Assembly (NCBI GenBank): GCA_021795965.1
Contig: JAJYOU010000005.1
Location: forward strand, 1-64,000
Reading direction: 5' to 3'
Length of the DNA: 64,000 bases
Source of the DNA: Chloroflexota bacterium
Lineage (GTDB): Bacteria > Chloroflexota > Anaerolineae > Anaerolineales > Villigracilaceae
Numbering within the stretch: position 1 is the first letter of the stretch; each line of letters opens with the position of its first letter. Below, one piece after another: positions 1 through 7,955 of this stretch. The notes beneath the pieces are model-generated. The model saw nothing but the letters and a program-made list of their open reading frames with translations, searched no databases and was not told the origin of the DNA. The position numbers and the translations under genes are program-made.

Positions 1-2
1 TG

Positions 3-233
3 CCAGACCAGAATTCAAATATTCAAGATCTTGCCAACTGGGCGCTGCCCATTTGGAAATTGACAGGCAGCATCCTGGTCCTGCTGGCTGTCTCTCATGG
101 TTCGCATGGGCTGGTTACCGTTGCGGATGACTATATTACAAATACTCAAGGCCGCAAAATTGTACGCGTACTCAGTGTTATCTTTATGCTGGCCATGATG
201 GTTGTGGGTATGAAAATTGTCTGGAGTCTTTAG
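3..233 (+). CDS. sdhD: succinate dehydrogenase membrane anchor subunit, C-terminal part
   Basis: The window opens inside a reading frame that encodes about 76 residues and stops one base before sdhA. Two hydrophobic stretches are visible, one around a Ser-His-Gly-Ser-His-Gly-Leu motif and one at the C-terminus. An Asp-Asp-Tyr follows the first helix, as in cytochrome b556 anchor subunits (SdhC/SdhD type), which bind haem b and quinone in the cytoplasmic membrane. The position immediately before sdhA and sdhB supports the assignment. The N-terminus lies outside the window, so the subtype (SdhC or SdhD) is inferred from gene order only. Confidence 0.8.
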   Translation, partial: PDQNSNIQDLANWALPIWKLTGSILVLLAVSHGSHGLVTVADDYITNTQGRKIVRVLSVIFMLAMMVVGMKIVWSL

Positions 234-234
234 A

Positions 235-2025
235 ATGAACATTCATCAATTTGATGTCATTATTGTTGGAGCAGGCGGCTCTGGCTTGATGGCTGGGCTG
301 TATGCCTCTCGAAACGCCAAGACAGCCGTCATCAGTAAACTGTATCCCACCCGCTCACATACCGGCGCAGCCCAGGGAGGAATCAGCGCAGCCCTCGGGA
401 ACGTGGAAGAAGACCGGATTGAGTGGCATACGTACGATACTGTCAAAGGTTCAGATTATCTCGGCGACCAGGAAGCCATTGAATTCATGTGCCAGGAAGC
501 TCCCGAAGCCGTGCTTGAATTGGAACATATGGGTCTGCCCTTCGACCGCACACCTGAGGGAAAAATTTCCCAGCGTCCCTTCGGCGGGCATACGAACAAT
601 GTCACCGGGAAACCGGTGAGCCGGGCTTGCCATGCGGCTGACCGCACCGGTCACATGATTTTACAAACACTTTACCAACAGTGCCTGAAGAACAACGTAA
701 ATTTTTTCGATGAATTTCAAGTCATTGAATTATTGACTTCGAATGGAAAAGCAAGCGGCGTGGTTGCAATCGAGCTCGCCACTGGCGAGCTGCATGTTTT
801 CCAGGCGAAGGCAGTTATCATGGCAACGGGCGGACATGGCCGCATTTTTGAGGTCACGTCCAATGCGTATGCCTACACAGGCGACGGCGCTGCCTTGGTC
901 CTGCGCAAAGGCATCCCTCTCGAAGATATGGAATTCTTCCAATTCCACCCGACTGGTATTTATAAACTGGGTATTTTGATTACAGAAGGCGTGCGCGGTG
1001 ATGGGGGTGTTTTGATTAACGGCAAGGGCGAAAGGTTCATGCCGAAATACGCTCCATCCGTGAAAGATCTCGCTTCACGCGATGTTGTCAGCCGCGCAAT
1101 TTACACCGAAATTCGTGCCGGTCGCGGTGTGGATGGATCAAACTTTGTTTATTTGGATGTTCGACCAGAGACAGTCAATAAATTCGCAGAGATAGACGGT
1201 CGAACCAACCCGGATGGAACAAAATATACTGTAACGGGTGAACAGATTTTGAAGAAATTACCCGACATCATTGATTTTTGCCGCGTTTACCTGGGTGTTG
1301 ACCCGGTCACACAGATGATGCCCATCCAGCCCACCGCCCATTACTCCATGGGTGGAATTCCCACCAACAAGTACGGCGAAGTGATCGTGGATGATCACAA
1401 TACCACTTACCCCGGCTTGTATGCGGTTGGAGAGTGTGCCTGTGTTTCCGTGCATGGAGGCAACCGCCTCGGGACAAATTCACTGCTCGACCTGATCGTT
1501 TTTGGCAAGCATGCCGGGCTAAAAGCAGCCGAATATTCCTCCAGGGTTCCTTTTGAGGATTTGCCTCAAAATCCGGAAGCGAATGTTAAAAACGAGCTGG
1601 ATGGTTTACGTCAGGGTTCAGGCAAGGAAAGCGTCTATGACATCGCCACGGATATGAAGAAAGTGATGTTCGACCTTGTCGGGATCTACCGGAACGAAAA
1701 AGACATGCAGACCGCCATCGACAAGATCCATGAACTTCAGCAGCGATATTCCCAGGTCAAAATTGTGGATACAGGCAGGATCTTTAATACTGAACTGATC
1801 AATGCCTGGGAGTTGGGGAACATGCTTCAAATTGCTGAAGTCATCGCGATATCCGCATTGAACCGGCAGGAATCCCGCGGTGGTCATTCACGCGAGGATT
1901 TCCCAAAACGGGATGATCAAAACTGGCTGAAACACACCCTCGTCACAAAGCAGGGGAAGGAACTCAAGATCAGCTACAAGCCAGTCTCGATCACAAAATA
2001 TCAGCCTAAAGAACGCGTTTATTAG
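235..2025 (+). CDS. sdhA: succinate dehydrogenase / fumarate reductase flavoprotein subunit
   Basis: 596-residue flavoprotein that oxidises succinate to fumarate in the TCA cycle and complex II. The N-terminal FAD-binding motif ([14 protein letters not shown], residues 8-21) is followed by the Ser-His-Thr-Gly motif with His42, the usual site of covalent FAD attachment. The substrate-site signature around HPTGIY and the C-terminal helical domain with [15 protein letters not shown] are intact. I chose the ATG one base after the anchor-subunit stop; an upstream in-frame TTG would overlap that gene. It forms an operon with the anchor subunit upstream and sdhB 11 bases downstream. Confidence 0.97.
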   Translation: MNIHQFDVIIVGAGGSGLMAGLYASRNAKTAVISKLYPTRSHTGAAQGGISAALGNVEEDRIEWHTYDTVKGSDYLGDQEAIEFMCQEAPEAVLELEHMGLPFDRTPEGKISQRPFGGHTNNVTGKPVSRACHAADRTGHMILQTLYQQCLKNNVNFFDEFQVIELLTSNGKASGVVAIELATGELHVFQAKAVIMATGGHGRIFEVTSNAYAYTGDGAALVLRKGIPLEDMEFFQFHPTGIYKLGILITEGVRGDGGVLINGKGERFMPKYAPSVKDLASRDVVSRAIYTEIRAGRGVDGSNFVYLDVRPETVNKFAEIDGRTNPDGTKYTVTGEQILKKLPDIIDFCRVYLGVDPVTQMMPIQPTAHYSMGGIPTNKYGEVIVDDHNTTYPGLYAVGECACVSVHGGNRLGTNSLLDLIVFGKHAGLKAAEYSSRVPFEDLPQNPEANVKNELDGLRQGSGKESVYDIATDMKKVMFDLVGIYRNEKDMQTAIDKIHELQQRYSQVKIVDTGRIFNTELINAWELGNMLQIAEVIAISALNRQESRGGHSREDFPKRDDQNWLKHTLVTKQGKELKISYKPVSITKYQPKERVY

Positions 2026-2036
2026 TTGAGGCGCAC

Positions 2037-2744
2037 ATGTTAGTCACTTTGAAAGTATTCCGTTTCAATCCTGATGTCGATAAAAAATGGCATTACGAGA
2101 CCTATAAAATCGAAGCACCTGAAACAGATCGTATTTTGGACCTGTTGGAAAAAGTAAAAGGTCATTTCGATGGCACGTTGTCTTTTCGCCGATCGTGCGC
2201 GCATGGTGTTTGCGGTTCGGATGCGATGCGGATTAATGGTCGAAACCAACTGGCTTGCAAGACCCTGGTCCGCGACCTCGGAGATAAAATCACCGTCGAA
2301 CCCATCCTTGGCTTAAAAGTAATCAAGGATTTGATCGTGGACATGGAACCATTTTTTGATCACTATAAGACGGTCCTGCCCTTCTTCATCAACAATGACC
2401 CCCTTCCCGAAAATGGCAAGGAGCGCCTTCAAAGTCCCGAGGAGCGGGCAAGGTTTGACGAAACAACCAAGTGCATCTTATGCGCTTGCTGCACAACCTC
2501 GTGCCCGTCCTTTTGGGCAGGCGAAACTTACCTCGGACCCGCAGCCCTGGTGACTGCTCATCGCTTTATTTTCGACAGTCGCGACCAGGCGGCATCTGAA
2601 CGGTTGAAGATCATCAGTGAAACAGACGGGGTTTCCCGCTGCCACACGGTTTTCAACTGCACCATGGCTTGCCCACGCGAGATTCAAATCACCAAGGCGA
2701 TTGGGGAATTGAAGCTGGCGATGATCACCGGCAAACTGGATTAA
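2037..2744 (+). CDS. sdhB: succinate dehydrogenase iron-sulfur subunit
   Basis: 235-residue electron-transfer subunit of complex II, passing electrons from SdhA flavin to quinone. The N-terminal [2Fe-2S] motif has Cys54, Cys59 and Cys74, with Asp62 where many ferredoxins have Cys; the same Asp ligand occurs in Escherichia coli SdhB. The C-terminal half carries CILCACCTTSCP for [4Fe-4S] and CHTVFNCTMACP for [3Fe-4S]. A GAGG Shine-Dalgarno lies just before the ATG. It is the last gene of the sdh operon; a hairpin terminator follows about 80 bases downstream. Confidence 0.97.
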   Translation: MLVTLKVFRFNPDVDKKWHYETYKIEAPETDRILDLLEKVKGHFDGTLSFRRSCAHGVCGSDAMRINGRNQLACKTLVRDLGDKITVEPILGLKVIKDLIVDMEPFFDHYKTVLPFFINNDPLPENGKERLQSPEERARFDETTKCILCACCTTSCPSFWAGETYLGPAALVTAHRFIFDSRDQAASERLKIISETDGVSRCHTVFNCTMACPREIQITKAIGELKLAMITGKLD

Positions 2745-2824
2745 TTTTTTTCGCAGACCCCGCCGGCAACCCGCAAGCGGGATTTGTTCGTCGAAGACAA
2801 TTACGGGTTCTTAAATATCAATCA

Positions 2825-2861
2825 AAAACAAACTGGTGGGAAATTCCACCAGTTTGTTTTT
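2825..2861. terminator. bidirectional intrinsic terminator between sdhB and the ABC operon
   Basis: A long inverted repeat (AAACAAACTGGTGG / CCACCAGTTTGTTT around a short AAATT-type loop) is flanked by an A-run on the left and a T-run on the right, so it can end transcription of sdhB on the plus strand and of the convergent ABC operon on the minus strand. Confidence 0.85.
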
Positions 2862-2895
2862 ATTCCACGATGGCCGCTTTACGCGTCACAAATCC

Positions 2896-3651
2896 CTATT
2901 CAATGGAATCCTTCAGCTCGCGTGCCAGGGCTCCAAAATGTTTTGTGTATCGGATTTCTTCCAGGCGCGGGTGGGGAAAATTAACTGGCAGATCAAGTTT
3001 GATCCTGCCGGGGCGCGCAGTAAGAACCAGAACCCGGTCAGCCAGGAAAAGAGATTCGCTGATGGAATGGGTCACCATGATGACCGTTTTCTGACTGACC
3101 TGCCAGATGCGGGATAGTTCGGTCCACATGCGTTCACGGGTCAGTGCGTCCAACATGCCGAAGGGTTCATCCAGCAGAAGAACATCCGGATCATGTGCCA
3201 GGGCGCGTGCAAGCGCCACACGTTGCGCCATTCCGCCTGAAAGATCACGAGGCAGGGAGGATTCAAATCCGTTTAATCCAATCAGATCAATTAATTCCTG
3301 CGCCTTCCGGCGCGCAACATCTGCAGGGATATTTTCCAGCTCTAGCGGCAAGGTGATATTTTGCAGGGTTGTCCGCCAGGGCATCAGGTTGGCTTGTTGA
3401 AAGACAAAGCCAATCCGGGGCTGCTTGTGGTTTTGAAAAACAATCTCACCGCTGGTGGGGGGTAATAACCCGGCCAGGATTCGAAGCAAGGTGCTTTTTC
3501 CGCTCCCGGAGGGACCCAAAACACAGACGAATTCTTGCGGATAAACCGAAAAACTGATTGATTTAAGAACCTGGAGACCCCCATTCCCATCTGGAAAAGT
3601 TGCATCCAGATCATTAATCGATAAAAAGGGAGGGGTGTGTGTTTTGACCAT
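2896..3651 (-). CDS. ABC transporter ATP-binding protein, NitT/TauT type (probable riboflavin importer)
   Basis: 251-residue ATPase of the SsuB/TauB/ThiZ-like group. Walker A GPSGSGKST at residues 46-54, the ABC signature LSGGMAQR at 137-144 and Walker B VLLLDEP at 157-163 are intact. It is the third gene of a minus-strand operon with a lipoprotein binding protein (2-base gap) and a permease. The family imports sulfonates, nitrate, thiamine precursors or riboflavin; the FMN riboswitch at the head of the operon argues for riboflavin or a related flavin. Substrate is inferred from the riboswitch, not from the ATPase itself. Confidence 0.9.
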   Translation of the reverse strand: MVKTHTPPFLSINDLDATFPDGNGGLQVLKSISFSVYPQEFVCVLGPSGSGKSTLLRILAGLLPPTSGEIVFQNHKQPRIGFVFQQANLMPWRTTLQNITLPLELENIPADVARRKAQELIDLIGLNGFESSLPRDLSGGMAQRVALARALAHDPDVLLLDEPFGMLDALTRERMWTELSRIWQVSQKTVIMVTHSISESLFLADRVLVLTARPGRIKLDLPVNFPHPRLEEIRYTKHFGALARELKDSIE

Positions 3652-3653
3652 CT

Positions 3654-4640
3654 TTATTGAATAAATTCGTTCGTGAATGCTTTTTTCAGATCCAATGGAT
3701 CGGTGTAAAGTTTCATGTCCAGCAGCACTTTTTGCATGTTTTCCCAGGCGGTTGCGTCAGATTGACCCAAAACAGGAGCCCGCCAAAGTTCAATCGATGT
3801 TCCAAGAATCTGCTTTTGAACGATCGGATCTGCTTGTTTGAGATTATCCACATATTTCGTGCTGATGTCATAGGCTGTATCCGGATCGTTGATCGTATCC
3901 TGCAGACCTTGCCGGAAGGCTGACACAAAGTTGCGGACCAGGTCAGGATTTTGGGCGATCGTGGTTTCATTGGTGATAATGCCATTCGAAGCCAGTTGAA
4001 CAAAATCGGACACTCTCATTTCATTAATGGCATAACCTTTGGAACGCAACAGGACTGGTTCGTTTGCCGCATAACCGACCACCGCATCTTCGTGCCCGGT
4101 GGCAAGAATTTCCACCTGGTTATAACCGATGGAATCAAGGGTGGTATCTTTTTCCTGAATTCCGGCAGCATAAAGCAGGGCTCGCAGCCCAATGTAACTT
4201 GCTCCATACAAACCGGGGAGACCGATCTTTTTCCCTCGCAGGTCCATTGGGGATTTAATATTGTTTGCTGCCATTGAAATAATGGAAACAGGGTATTTTT
4301 GATACCAGGCAGCCACATAAACCACCGGTAAATTTTGTGCGCGTGCCAGCAGGACCTGTTCACCTGAAACAACAGCAAACTGAAGCTTGTTTGCGCCGAC
4401 AAGTGAAACTCCATCCGTTTCGGAGGAGTAATCAAATTCAATTTCAATCCCTTTTTCTTTAAAATAGCCTCTTTCAATGGCGACGTAAAATGGGGCGTAT
4501 TGCACATTCGGGATATAACCCATGGGTAGTTTTACATGCACCAGGGGGGTGGCGGTAGGCGGATTGGTGGGGGTGACAGGCGCAGAACAACCTGTTAATA
4601 TGAACAGAACCATCGCCACTATAAAGATTTTCCGAAACAT
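3654..4640 (-). CDS. ribY: NMT1/THI5-like substrate-binding lipoprotein, RibY-type
   Basis: 328-residue periplasmic-type binding protein. A lipoprotein signal peptide ends in a lipobox (LTGC, Cys18) and is followed by a Pro/Thr-rich linker. The mature part has NMT1/ABC-type features, with Tyr-Ile-Pro-Asn-Val-Gln-Tyr-Ala-Pro-Phe near the start and a GLPGLYG segment in the ligand cleft. This fold is shared by ThiY (formylaminopyrimidine), SsuA, TauA and RibY (riboflavin). The upstream FMN riboswitch favours RibY. It lies 12 bases after the permease and 2 bases before the ATPase gene. Confidence 0.8.
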   Translation of the reverse strand: MFRKIFIVAMVLFILTGCSAPVTPTNPPTATPLVHVKLPMGYIPNVQYAPFYVAIERGYFKEKGIEIEFDYSSETDGVSLVGANKLQFAVVSGEQVLLARAQNLPVVYVAAWYQKYPVSIISMAANNIKSPMDLRGKKIGLPGLYGASYIGLRALLYAAGIQEKDTTLDSIGYNQVEILATGHEDAVVGYAANEPVLLRSKGYAINEMRVSDFVQLASNGIITNETTIAQNPDLVRNFVSAFRQGLQDTINDPDTAYDISTKYVDNLKQADPIVQKQILGTSIELWRAPVLGQSDATAWENMQKVLLDMKLYTDPLDLKKAFTNEFIQ

Positions 4641-4652
4641 TCAACCTCCAAA

Positions 4653-5552
4653 CTAATGGTTATTTTGCCAGGCTAAAAGCTGGCGCTCAAGGTAAAGCAC
4701 ACTGCCGTAAAGAGAAAGCGCCAAAAAGACCAGAGTGAAAACAGCAACGAAAACCAGGGCGGTATCATATTGTCCCCGGCCGATATTAATCAAAAAACCG
4801 AGACCCTTATCAGAACCGACAAATTCACCCACCACTGCTCCAATGACCGAGAGGGTTGCGCCAATTTTCAAGCCGCCCAAAAATATGGGTAGAGCGGATG
4901 GAATTTCCAGTAGTTGGAGCATTTGCCGGCGGGTGGCATGCAGAGACCGCATCAGTTCATCCAACGAATGCGGCACGTTGCGCAAGCCGACCACGGTATT
5001 GACCAGGACCGGGAAGAAAACAATCAATGCACAGATCAATACCTTGGATAGCAGACCGGGTCCGAACCAGATGATCATCAAAGGCGCAATTGCAACAATG
5101 GGTATGGCCTGGCTTGCCACCAAAAAAGGTGAAACCAGATGCTCAAACCCTTTGGATTTTGCAATGGTGTAACCAACCAACACGGCACTGCAGGTGCCTG
5201 TCAGAAGTCCCAGCAACACTTCGAGAAAAGTCACCAGCGTGTTTTGCAAAAGACTGCCGTCAAGCAAGGCGATCTCAAAGCGTTTGGCAACCAGGCTGGG
5301 TGGGGGGATGATAAAAGCAGGCAGGCCACTTAAGCGCGCAAAAGCTTCCCATAACGCAATGCCCAATACAAACGTGAATAAAGGGATCCAGATGTTCTGT
5401 GTGCGGTGAATAAATCGAAACATTTCCCTCAATTTGCGGTTTAGGCTAACCCACGGATTGGCTTGAATCGAATTATTTCGGACGGGAGACTCGATCCTAT
5501 AATCGATCGGAATGAGAGGATCACGAATATCTTTTTTAATTGAATGGTTCAT
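4653..5552 (-). CDS. ribX: ABC transporter permease, BPD family, RibX-type
   Basis: 299-residue inner-membrane permease with a roughly 80-residue polar N-terminus and about six hydrophobic segments. The EAA-like loop (around LDELMRSLHATRRQMLQLLEIPSALP) contacts the ATPase. A longer frame begins upstream at 5681, but that start lies inside the terminator hairpin of the riboswitch leader, so I place the start at the internal ATG beginning Met-Asn-His-Ser. No strong Shine-Dalgarno precedes it, leaving the exact start uncertain; a Met further in (5423) with GAGGG just before it is an alternative. First gene of the riboswitch-controlled operon. Confidence 0.82.
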   Translation of the reverse strand: MNHSIKKDIRDPLIPIDYRIESPVRNNSIQANPWVSLNRKLREMFRFIHRTQNIWIPLFTFVLGIALWEAFARLSGLPAFIIPPPSLVAKRFEIALLDGSLLQNTLVTFLEVLLGLLTGTCSAVLVGYTIAKSKGFEHLVSPFLVASQAIPIVAIAPLMIIWFGPGLLSKVLICALIVFFPVLVNTVVGLRNVPHSLDELMRSLHATRRQMLQLLEIPSALPIFLGGLKIGATLSVIGAVVGEFVGSDKGLGFLINIGRGQYDTALVFVAVFTLVFLALSLYGSVLYLERQLLAWQNNH

Positions 5553-5594
5553 GTTTTTTATATATAAAATGATCAGGATCGGTTCGCGGGCAAC

Positions 5595-5621
5595 AAAAAA
5601 CCCCGCAGAAAAATATCGGGG
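5595..5621 (-). terminator. second intrinsic terminator in the FMN-riboswitch leader
   Basis: On the minus strand a stem CCCCG/CGGGG (5601-5621) is followed by six T residues. It lies between the first riboswitch terminator and the permease start, giving a tandem termination block. Confidence 0.65.
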
Positions 5622-5643
5622 CATGAATTTAATCGCTCTTTGT

Positions 5644-5674
5644 AAAAACCCCGAAAACATAAATGTTTTCGAGG
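5644..5674 (-). terminator. riboswitch expression-platform terminator
   Basis: On the minus strand a 9-bp perfect stem (CGAAAACAT / ATGTTTTCG), extended by GC pairs, is followed by five T residues. It sits about 35 bases downstream of the aptamer, the usual position for the FMN-induced terminator. Confidence 0.8.
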
Positions 5675-5707
5675 TATACACGGCAATTTAAACCCTGGAT
5701 GGGTTTA

Positions 5708-5820
5708 ACCTTCTTTATATCCGGACTTTAACCGTCGGCTGCGGAATTTCACTGCATCATGCGCGAGAATGCGCTCGTGGGCTTTACCACCGATCGGGAA
5801 TTTCACCCTGCCCCGAAGGT
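5708..5820 (-). promoter_or_regulatory. FMN riboswitch (RFN element) aptamer
   Basis: Read on the minus strand, the segment contains the conserved RFN blocks in order: CUUCGGGGCAGGGUGAAAUU, CCCGAUCGGUGGUAAAGCCC, a variable hairpin (GAGCGCAUUCUCGCGC), GUGAAAUUCCG, GCCGACGGUUAAAGUCCGGA and a closing GAAGG. The ends ACCTTC and GAAGGT pair as stem P1. FMN binding to this family causes premature termination or blocks translation; here two downstream terminators indicate transcriptional control of the ABC operon. Recognition rests on the near-consensus core, so confidence is high. Confidence 0.95.
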
Positions 5821-5840
5821 TTGAATATTCAATTTTGTTC

Positions 5841-5869
5841 ATTATATTTTATAAACCGGCGTGTGTCAA
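5841..5869 (-). promoter_or_regulatory. consensus sigma-70 promoter of the riboswitch operon
   Basis: Minus strand TTGACA (5864-5869), exactly 17 bases of spacer, then TATAAT (5841-5846): a full consensus housekeeping promoter. The start point would fall near 5834, about 14 bases before the aptamer. Confidence 0.88.
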
Positions 5870-5881
5870 ATCAACCAGTTA

Positions 5882-6778
5882 TTATTCATCAACCAGCCGA
5901 TCATCATACGTAAAAGTCGGTATCCCCGCCACACCACGCTTCAGACAAAAAAGGCCACCAGAGAGCGGATATTCCACAAGCTCCTGCGTCGATAGACCTT
6001 TCCTGGCTGATGTGATATAGACCTCATCCAGGTTTGCTCCGCCAAAACAGCAGGCGGTCACATTTTTTGCCGGGAGCGTTATTTTTTCCAGCAAAGAGCC
6101 GTCCGAAGGCTTCCAGATGGAAACAGCCGCCCCGCCCCATAAGGCGATCCAAAGATTTCCATGCTCATCCGAGGTCATGCCATCTGGCCAGCCCATACTT
6201 TCCGGGATCGCAACGACCGTGCGGGGATTTTCGATATTCCCCTCAGCCAGGTCGTAATCAAAAGCGAGCACCTGGCGGGTTGGAGTATCAATAAAATAAA
6301 AAGTTTGGTAATCGGGGCTCCATGTCAGGCCGTTGGAAATTCGCAGACCCCGCAGCAAAATTTTCACATCCCCGGCTTTTCCCAGGGAATAAAGTGAACC
6401 GGAGGCTGCCAGCTCCGCCTCATCCACCGTCCCGGCGATAAACCGTCCATCGGGTGAACACTTGCCGTCGTTGAAACGATTCCCGGGGTAATCGGGTTCA
6501 GGTTTCAGGATAAAGGTAAGCTGCCGGGTGGAAGGGTCAAATTTCGAGAAGCCGTCTTTTAACCCGAGGATCAAACCATTCGAGGATGTGGGGGCTACGC
6601 AGCCGAGAACTTGTCCCACGTTGTAAACGTCATCCCGCTTCTCCAGGGGATCAAAGCTGTGCAGCAGACCTGCATGAATATCCACCCAGTAAAGGCATTG
6701 ATGGGCAGAATCCCAGGCTGGTCCCTCGCCCAGAAAAGCGCGGGAATCGAGCATAAGTTCAAGCGAAGACGTTTTCAT
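5882..6778 (-). CDS. SMP-30/gluconolactonase-family protein
   Basis: 298-residue six-bladed beta-propeller of the SMP-30/gluconolactonase/LRE-like family, which hydrolyses sugar lactones using a bound divalent metal. Family motifs are present: Leu-Gly-Glu-Gly-Pro-Ala-Trp near residues 16-22 (metal-ligand Glu), RFNDGKCSPDGRFIAGT, SNGLTWSPD and WPDGMTSDEHGNLWIA. The absence of a signal peptide suggests cytoplasmic location. It is encoded alone, ends just before the riboswitch promoter, and probably acts in sugar-acid catabolism; the specific substrate cannot be told. Confidence 0.88.
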   Translation of the reverse strand: MKTSSLELMLDSRAFLGEGPAWDSAHQCLYWVDIHAGLLHSFDPLEKRDDVYNVGQVLGCVAPTSSNGLILGLKDGFSKFDPSTRQLTFILKPEPDYPGNRFNDGKCSPDGRFIAGTVDEAELAASGSLYSLGKAGDVKILLRGLRISNGLTWSPDYQTFYFIDTPTRQVLAFDYDLAEGNIENPRTVVAIPESMGWPDGMTSDEHGNLWIALWGGAAVSIWKPSDGSLLEKITLPAKNVTACCFGGANLDEVYITSARKGLSTQELVEYPLSGGLFCLKRGVAGIPTFTYDDRLVDE

Positions 6779-6912
6779 GGAAGTTATCCCGGAGCAAAAA
6801 AGGTTTGGGCAGGAACGAAGTCATGGTTCGGGTGAATTATATGCCTGTAACAGATCCGTTCACAAGGATATATCCTGTTTTTTGGAGTTCCAAGATTGTT
6901 CGAACAAAGGTA

Positions 6913-6941
6913 TTGACAAAATAGAATTTTTGTTCTATTAT
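6913..6941 (+). promoter_or_regulatory. strong sigma-70 promoter with an operator-like palindrome in its spacer
   Basis: TTGACA (6913-6918), 17-base spacer, TATTAT (6936-6941). The spacer and -10 region contain the dyad ATAGAA-TTTTTG-TTCTAT (6921-6938), so a bound repressor would cover the promoter. It drives the unknown membrane protein gene starting at 7060. Confidence 0.75.
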
Positions 6942-7059
6942 GGATACATATTCACAAATCAACCGGATCGCAGTTTATTCAGCAAGATAATTGGCAAAAC
7001 CATCGAGTTGAACCCGTTTTTCTTCGTTGTGATCCTCAGCAAGACCAGAAGGAGAAATC

Positions 7060-7773
7060 ATGAACAACGCACTGTCTCCAAAATTTGTAGAAGTTTTCCA
7101 CACTACCTCTCTCAAACGGGGAGCAGTATTTGGTGGAATCATCGTGGTGGCTTTGATCGCTTTTGAATTGTTTAACTTTTCCACGACTGATTTTGCGCTG
7201 ACCGACTTGCTGGGAAATGAGGTCACTTTCCTGGGTCTGCGCTGGGCAACCATCCTCTCCATCGCTTTCTGCGGCATTGACTTCGCCGGGATCGCCCGCC
7301 TCTTCACTCCCGAACAGGAAAATGGAGAGGAACATGCCGAAGCCTGGTATCTCTTCGGAGCCTGGGCGCTTGCCGCAGCCATGAACGCAACCCTGACGTG
7401 GTGGAGCGTGATGGTGGCGATCAGCGACCATACCTCCCTCGGTTCCGCCATTTTGGGTCGAGAGCTGCTGACACAGGTCGTGCCGGTCTTTGTGGCAGTC
7501 ATGGTTTGGTTGATCCGACTCCTGATCATTGGTTCATTTTCAATGACCGGCGACCGGCTTTTCTCAAATGGCGAACAGAAACCCTCTTCCAGGGCTGAAA
7601 CCAGCCGGCGCGAAGCCCTCAAACAACCTTTCAGTCAGCCGGTCCAAGCCAAACCTGCCTTTAAACCCATGCCGCAGTCCATTCCTCAATATTCATCGCG
7701 ACCAGAACCAACCTATCAGCCCACGACATTATCAGCGCGGACCAACGGGAAGGATAAAGGTAGCTGGGAGTAA
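7060..7773 (+). CDS. unknown integral membrane protein
   Basis: 237 residues, no family recognised. Four hydrophobic segments are visible at roughly residues 20-38, 62-78, 101-124 and 143-167. The remaining C-terminal third is a polar tail rich in Pro, Gln and Ser that looks disordered. A GAAGGAGAAATC Shine-Dalgarno precedes the ATG. The promoter is strong and has a palindrome inside it, so expression is probably regulated. The gene is monocistronic: a run of 12 C and a hairpin terminator follow. Function unknown. Confidence 0.8.
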   Translation: MNNALSPKFVEVFHTTSLKRGAVFGGIIVVALIAFELFNFSTTDFALTDLLGNEVTFLGLRWATILSIAFCGIDFAGIARLFTPEQENGEEHAEAWYLFGAWALAAAMNATLTWWSVMVAISDHTSLGSAILGRELLTQVVPVFVAVMVWLIRLLIIGSFSMTGDRLFSNGEQKPSSRAETSRREALKQPFSQPVQAKPAFKPMPQSIPQYSSRPEPTYQPTTLSARTNGKDKGSWE

Positions 7774-7776
7774 TTT

Positions 7777-7788
7777 CCCCCCCCCCCC
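7777..7788. repeat. homopolymer tract of twelve C
   Basis: Uninterrupted C12 three bases after the stop codon of the unknown membrane protein gene. It is non-coding, prone to slippage and a common site of sequencing length errors. Confidence 0.95.
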
Positions 7789-7828
7789 GCAAACAGGAAC
7801 TGTCCTGCTTCCCGCCAAACCCTTTCAA

Positions 7829-7863
7829 CTAAAAAGATCACAGAAACTTGTGATCTTTTTAGT
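7829..7863. terminator. intrinsic terminator, probably bidirectional
   Basis: Stem ACTAAAAAGATCACA / TGTGATCTTTTTAGT with a loop of about five bases; A/T-rich flanks provide T-runs in both directions. It separates the plus-strand membrane protein gene from the convergent FTR1 gene. Confidence 0.82.
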
Positions 7864-7955
7864 TCTTCCTGGAAAAACTTAAAATAAATCATGCAGGCTT
7901 TTCAGGAACCATGCTCATTCCTGTCTGCCCCAAACCCAGATGTTCCAATTATGAC

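Noticed and set aside
5553-5681. Longer start for the ABC permease
   Set aside because: It begins inside the riboswitch terminator hairpin and the extra residues look like translated leader RNA.
2896-5820. Thiamine-precursor (ThiXYZ) or nitrate/taurine importer
   Set aside because: The leader is an FMN element, not a TPP element; the protein families alone cannot tell substrates apart.
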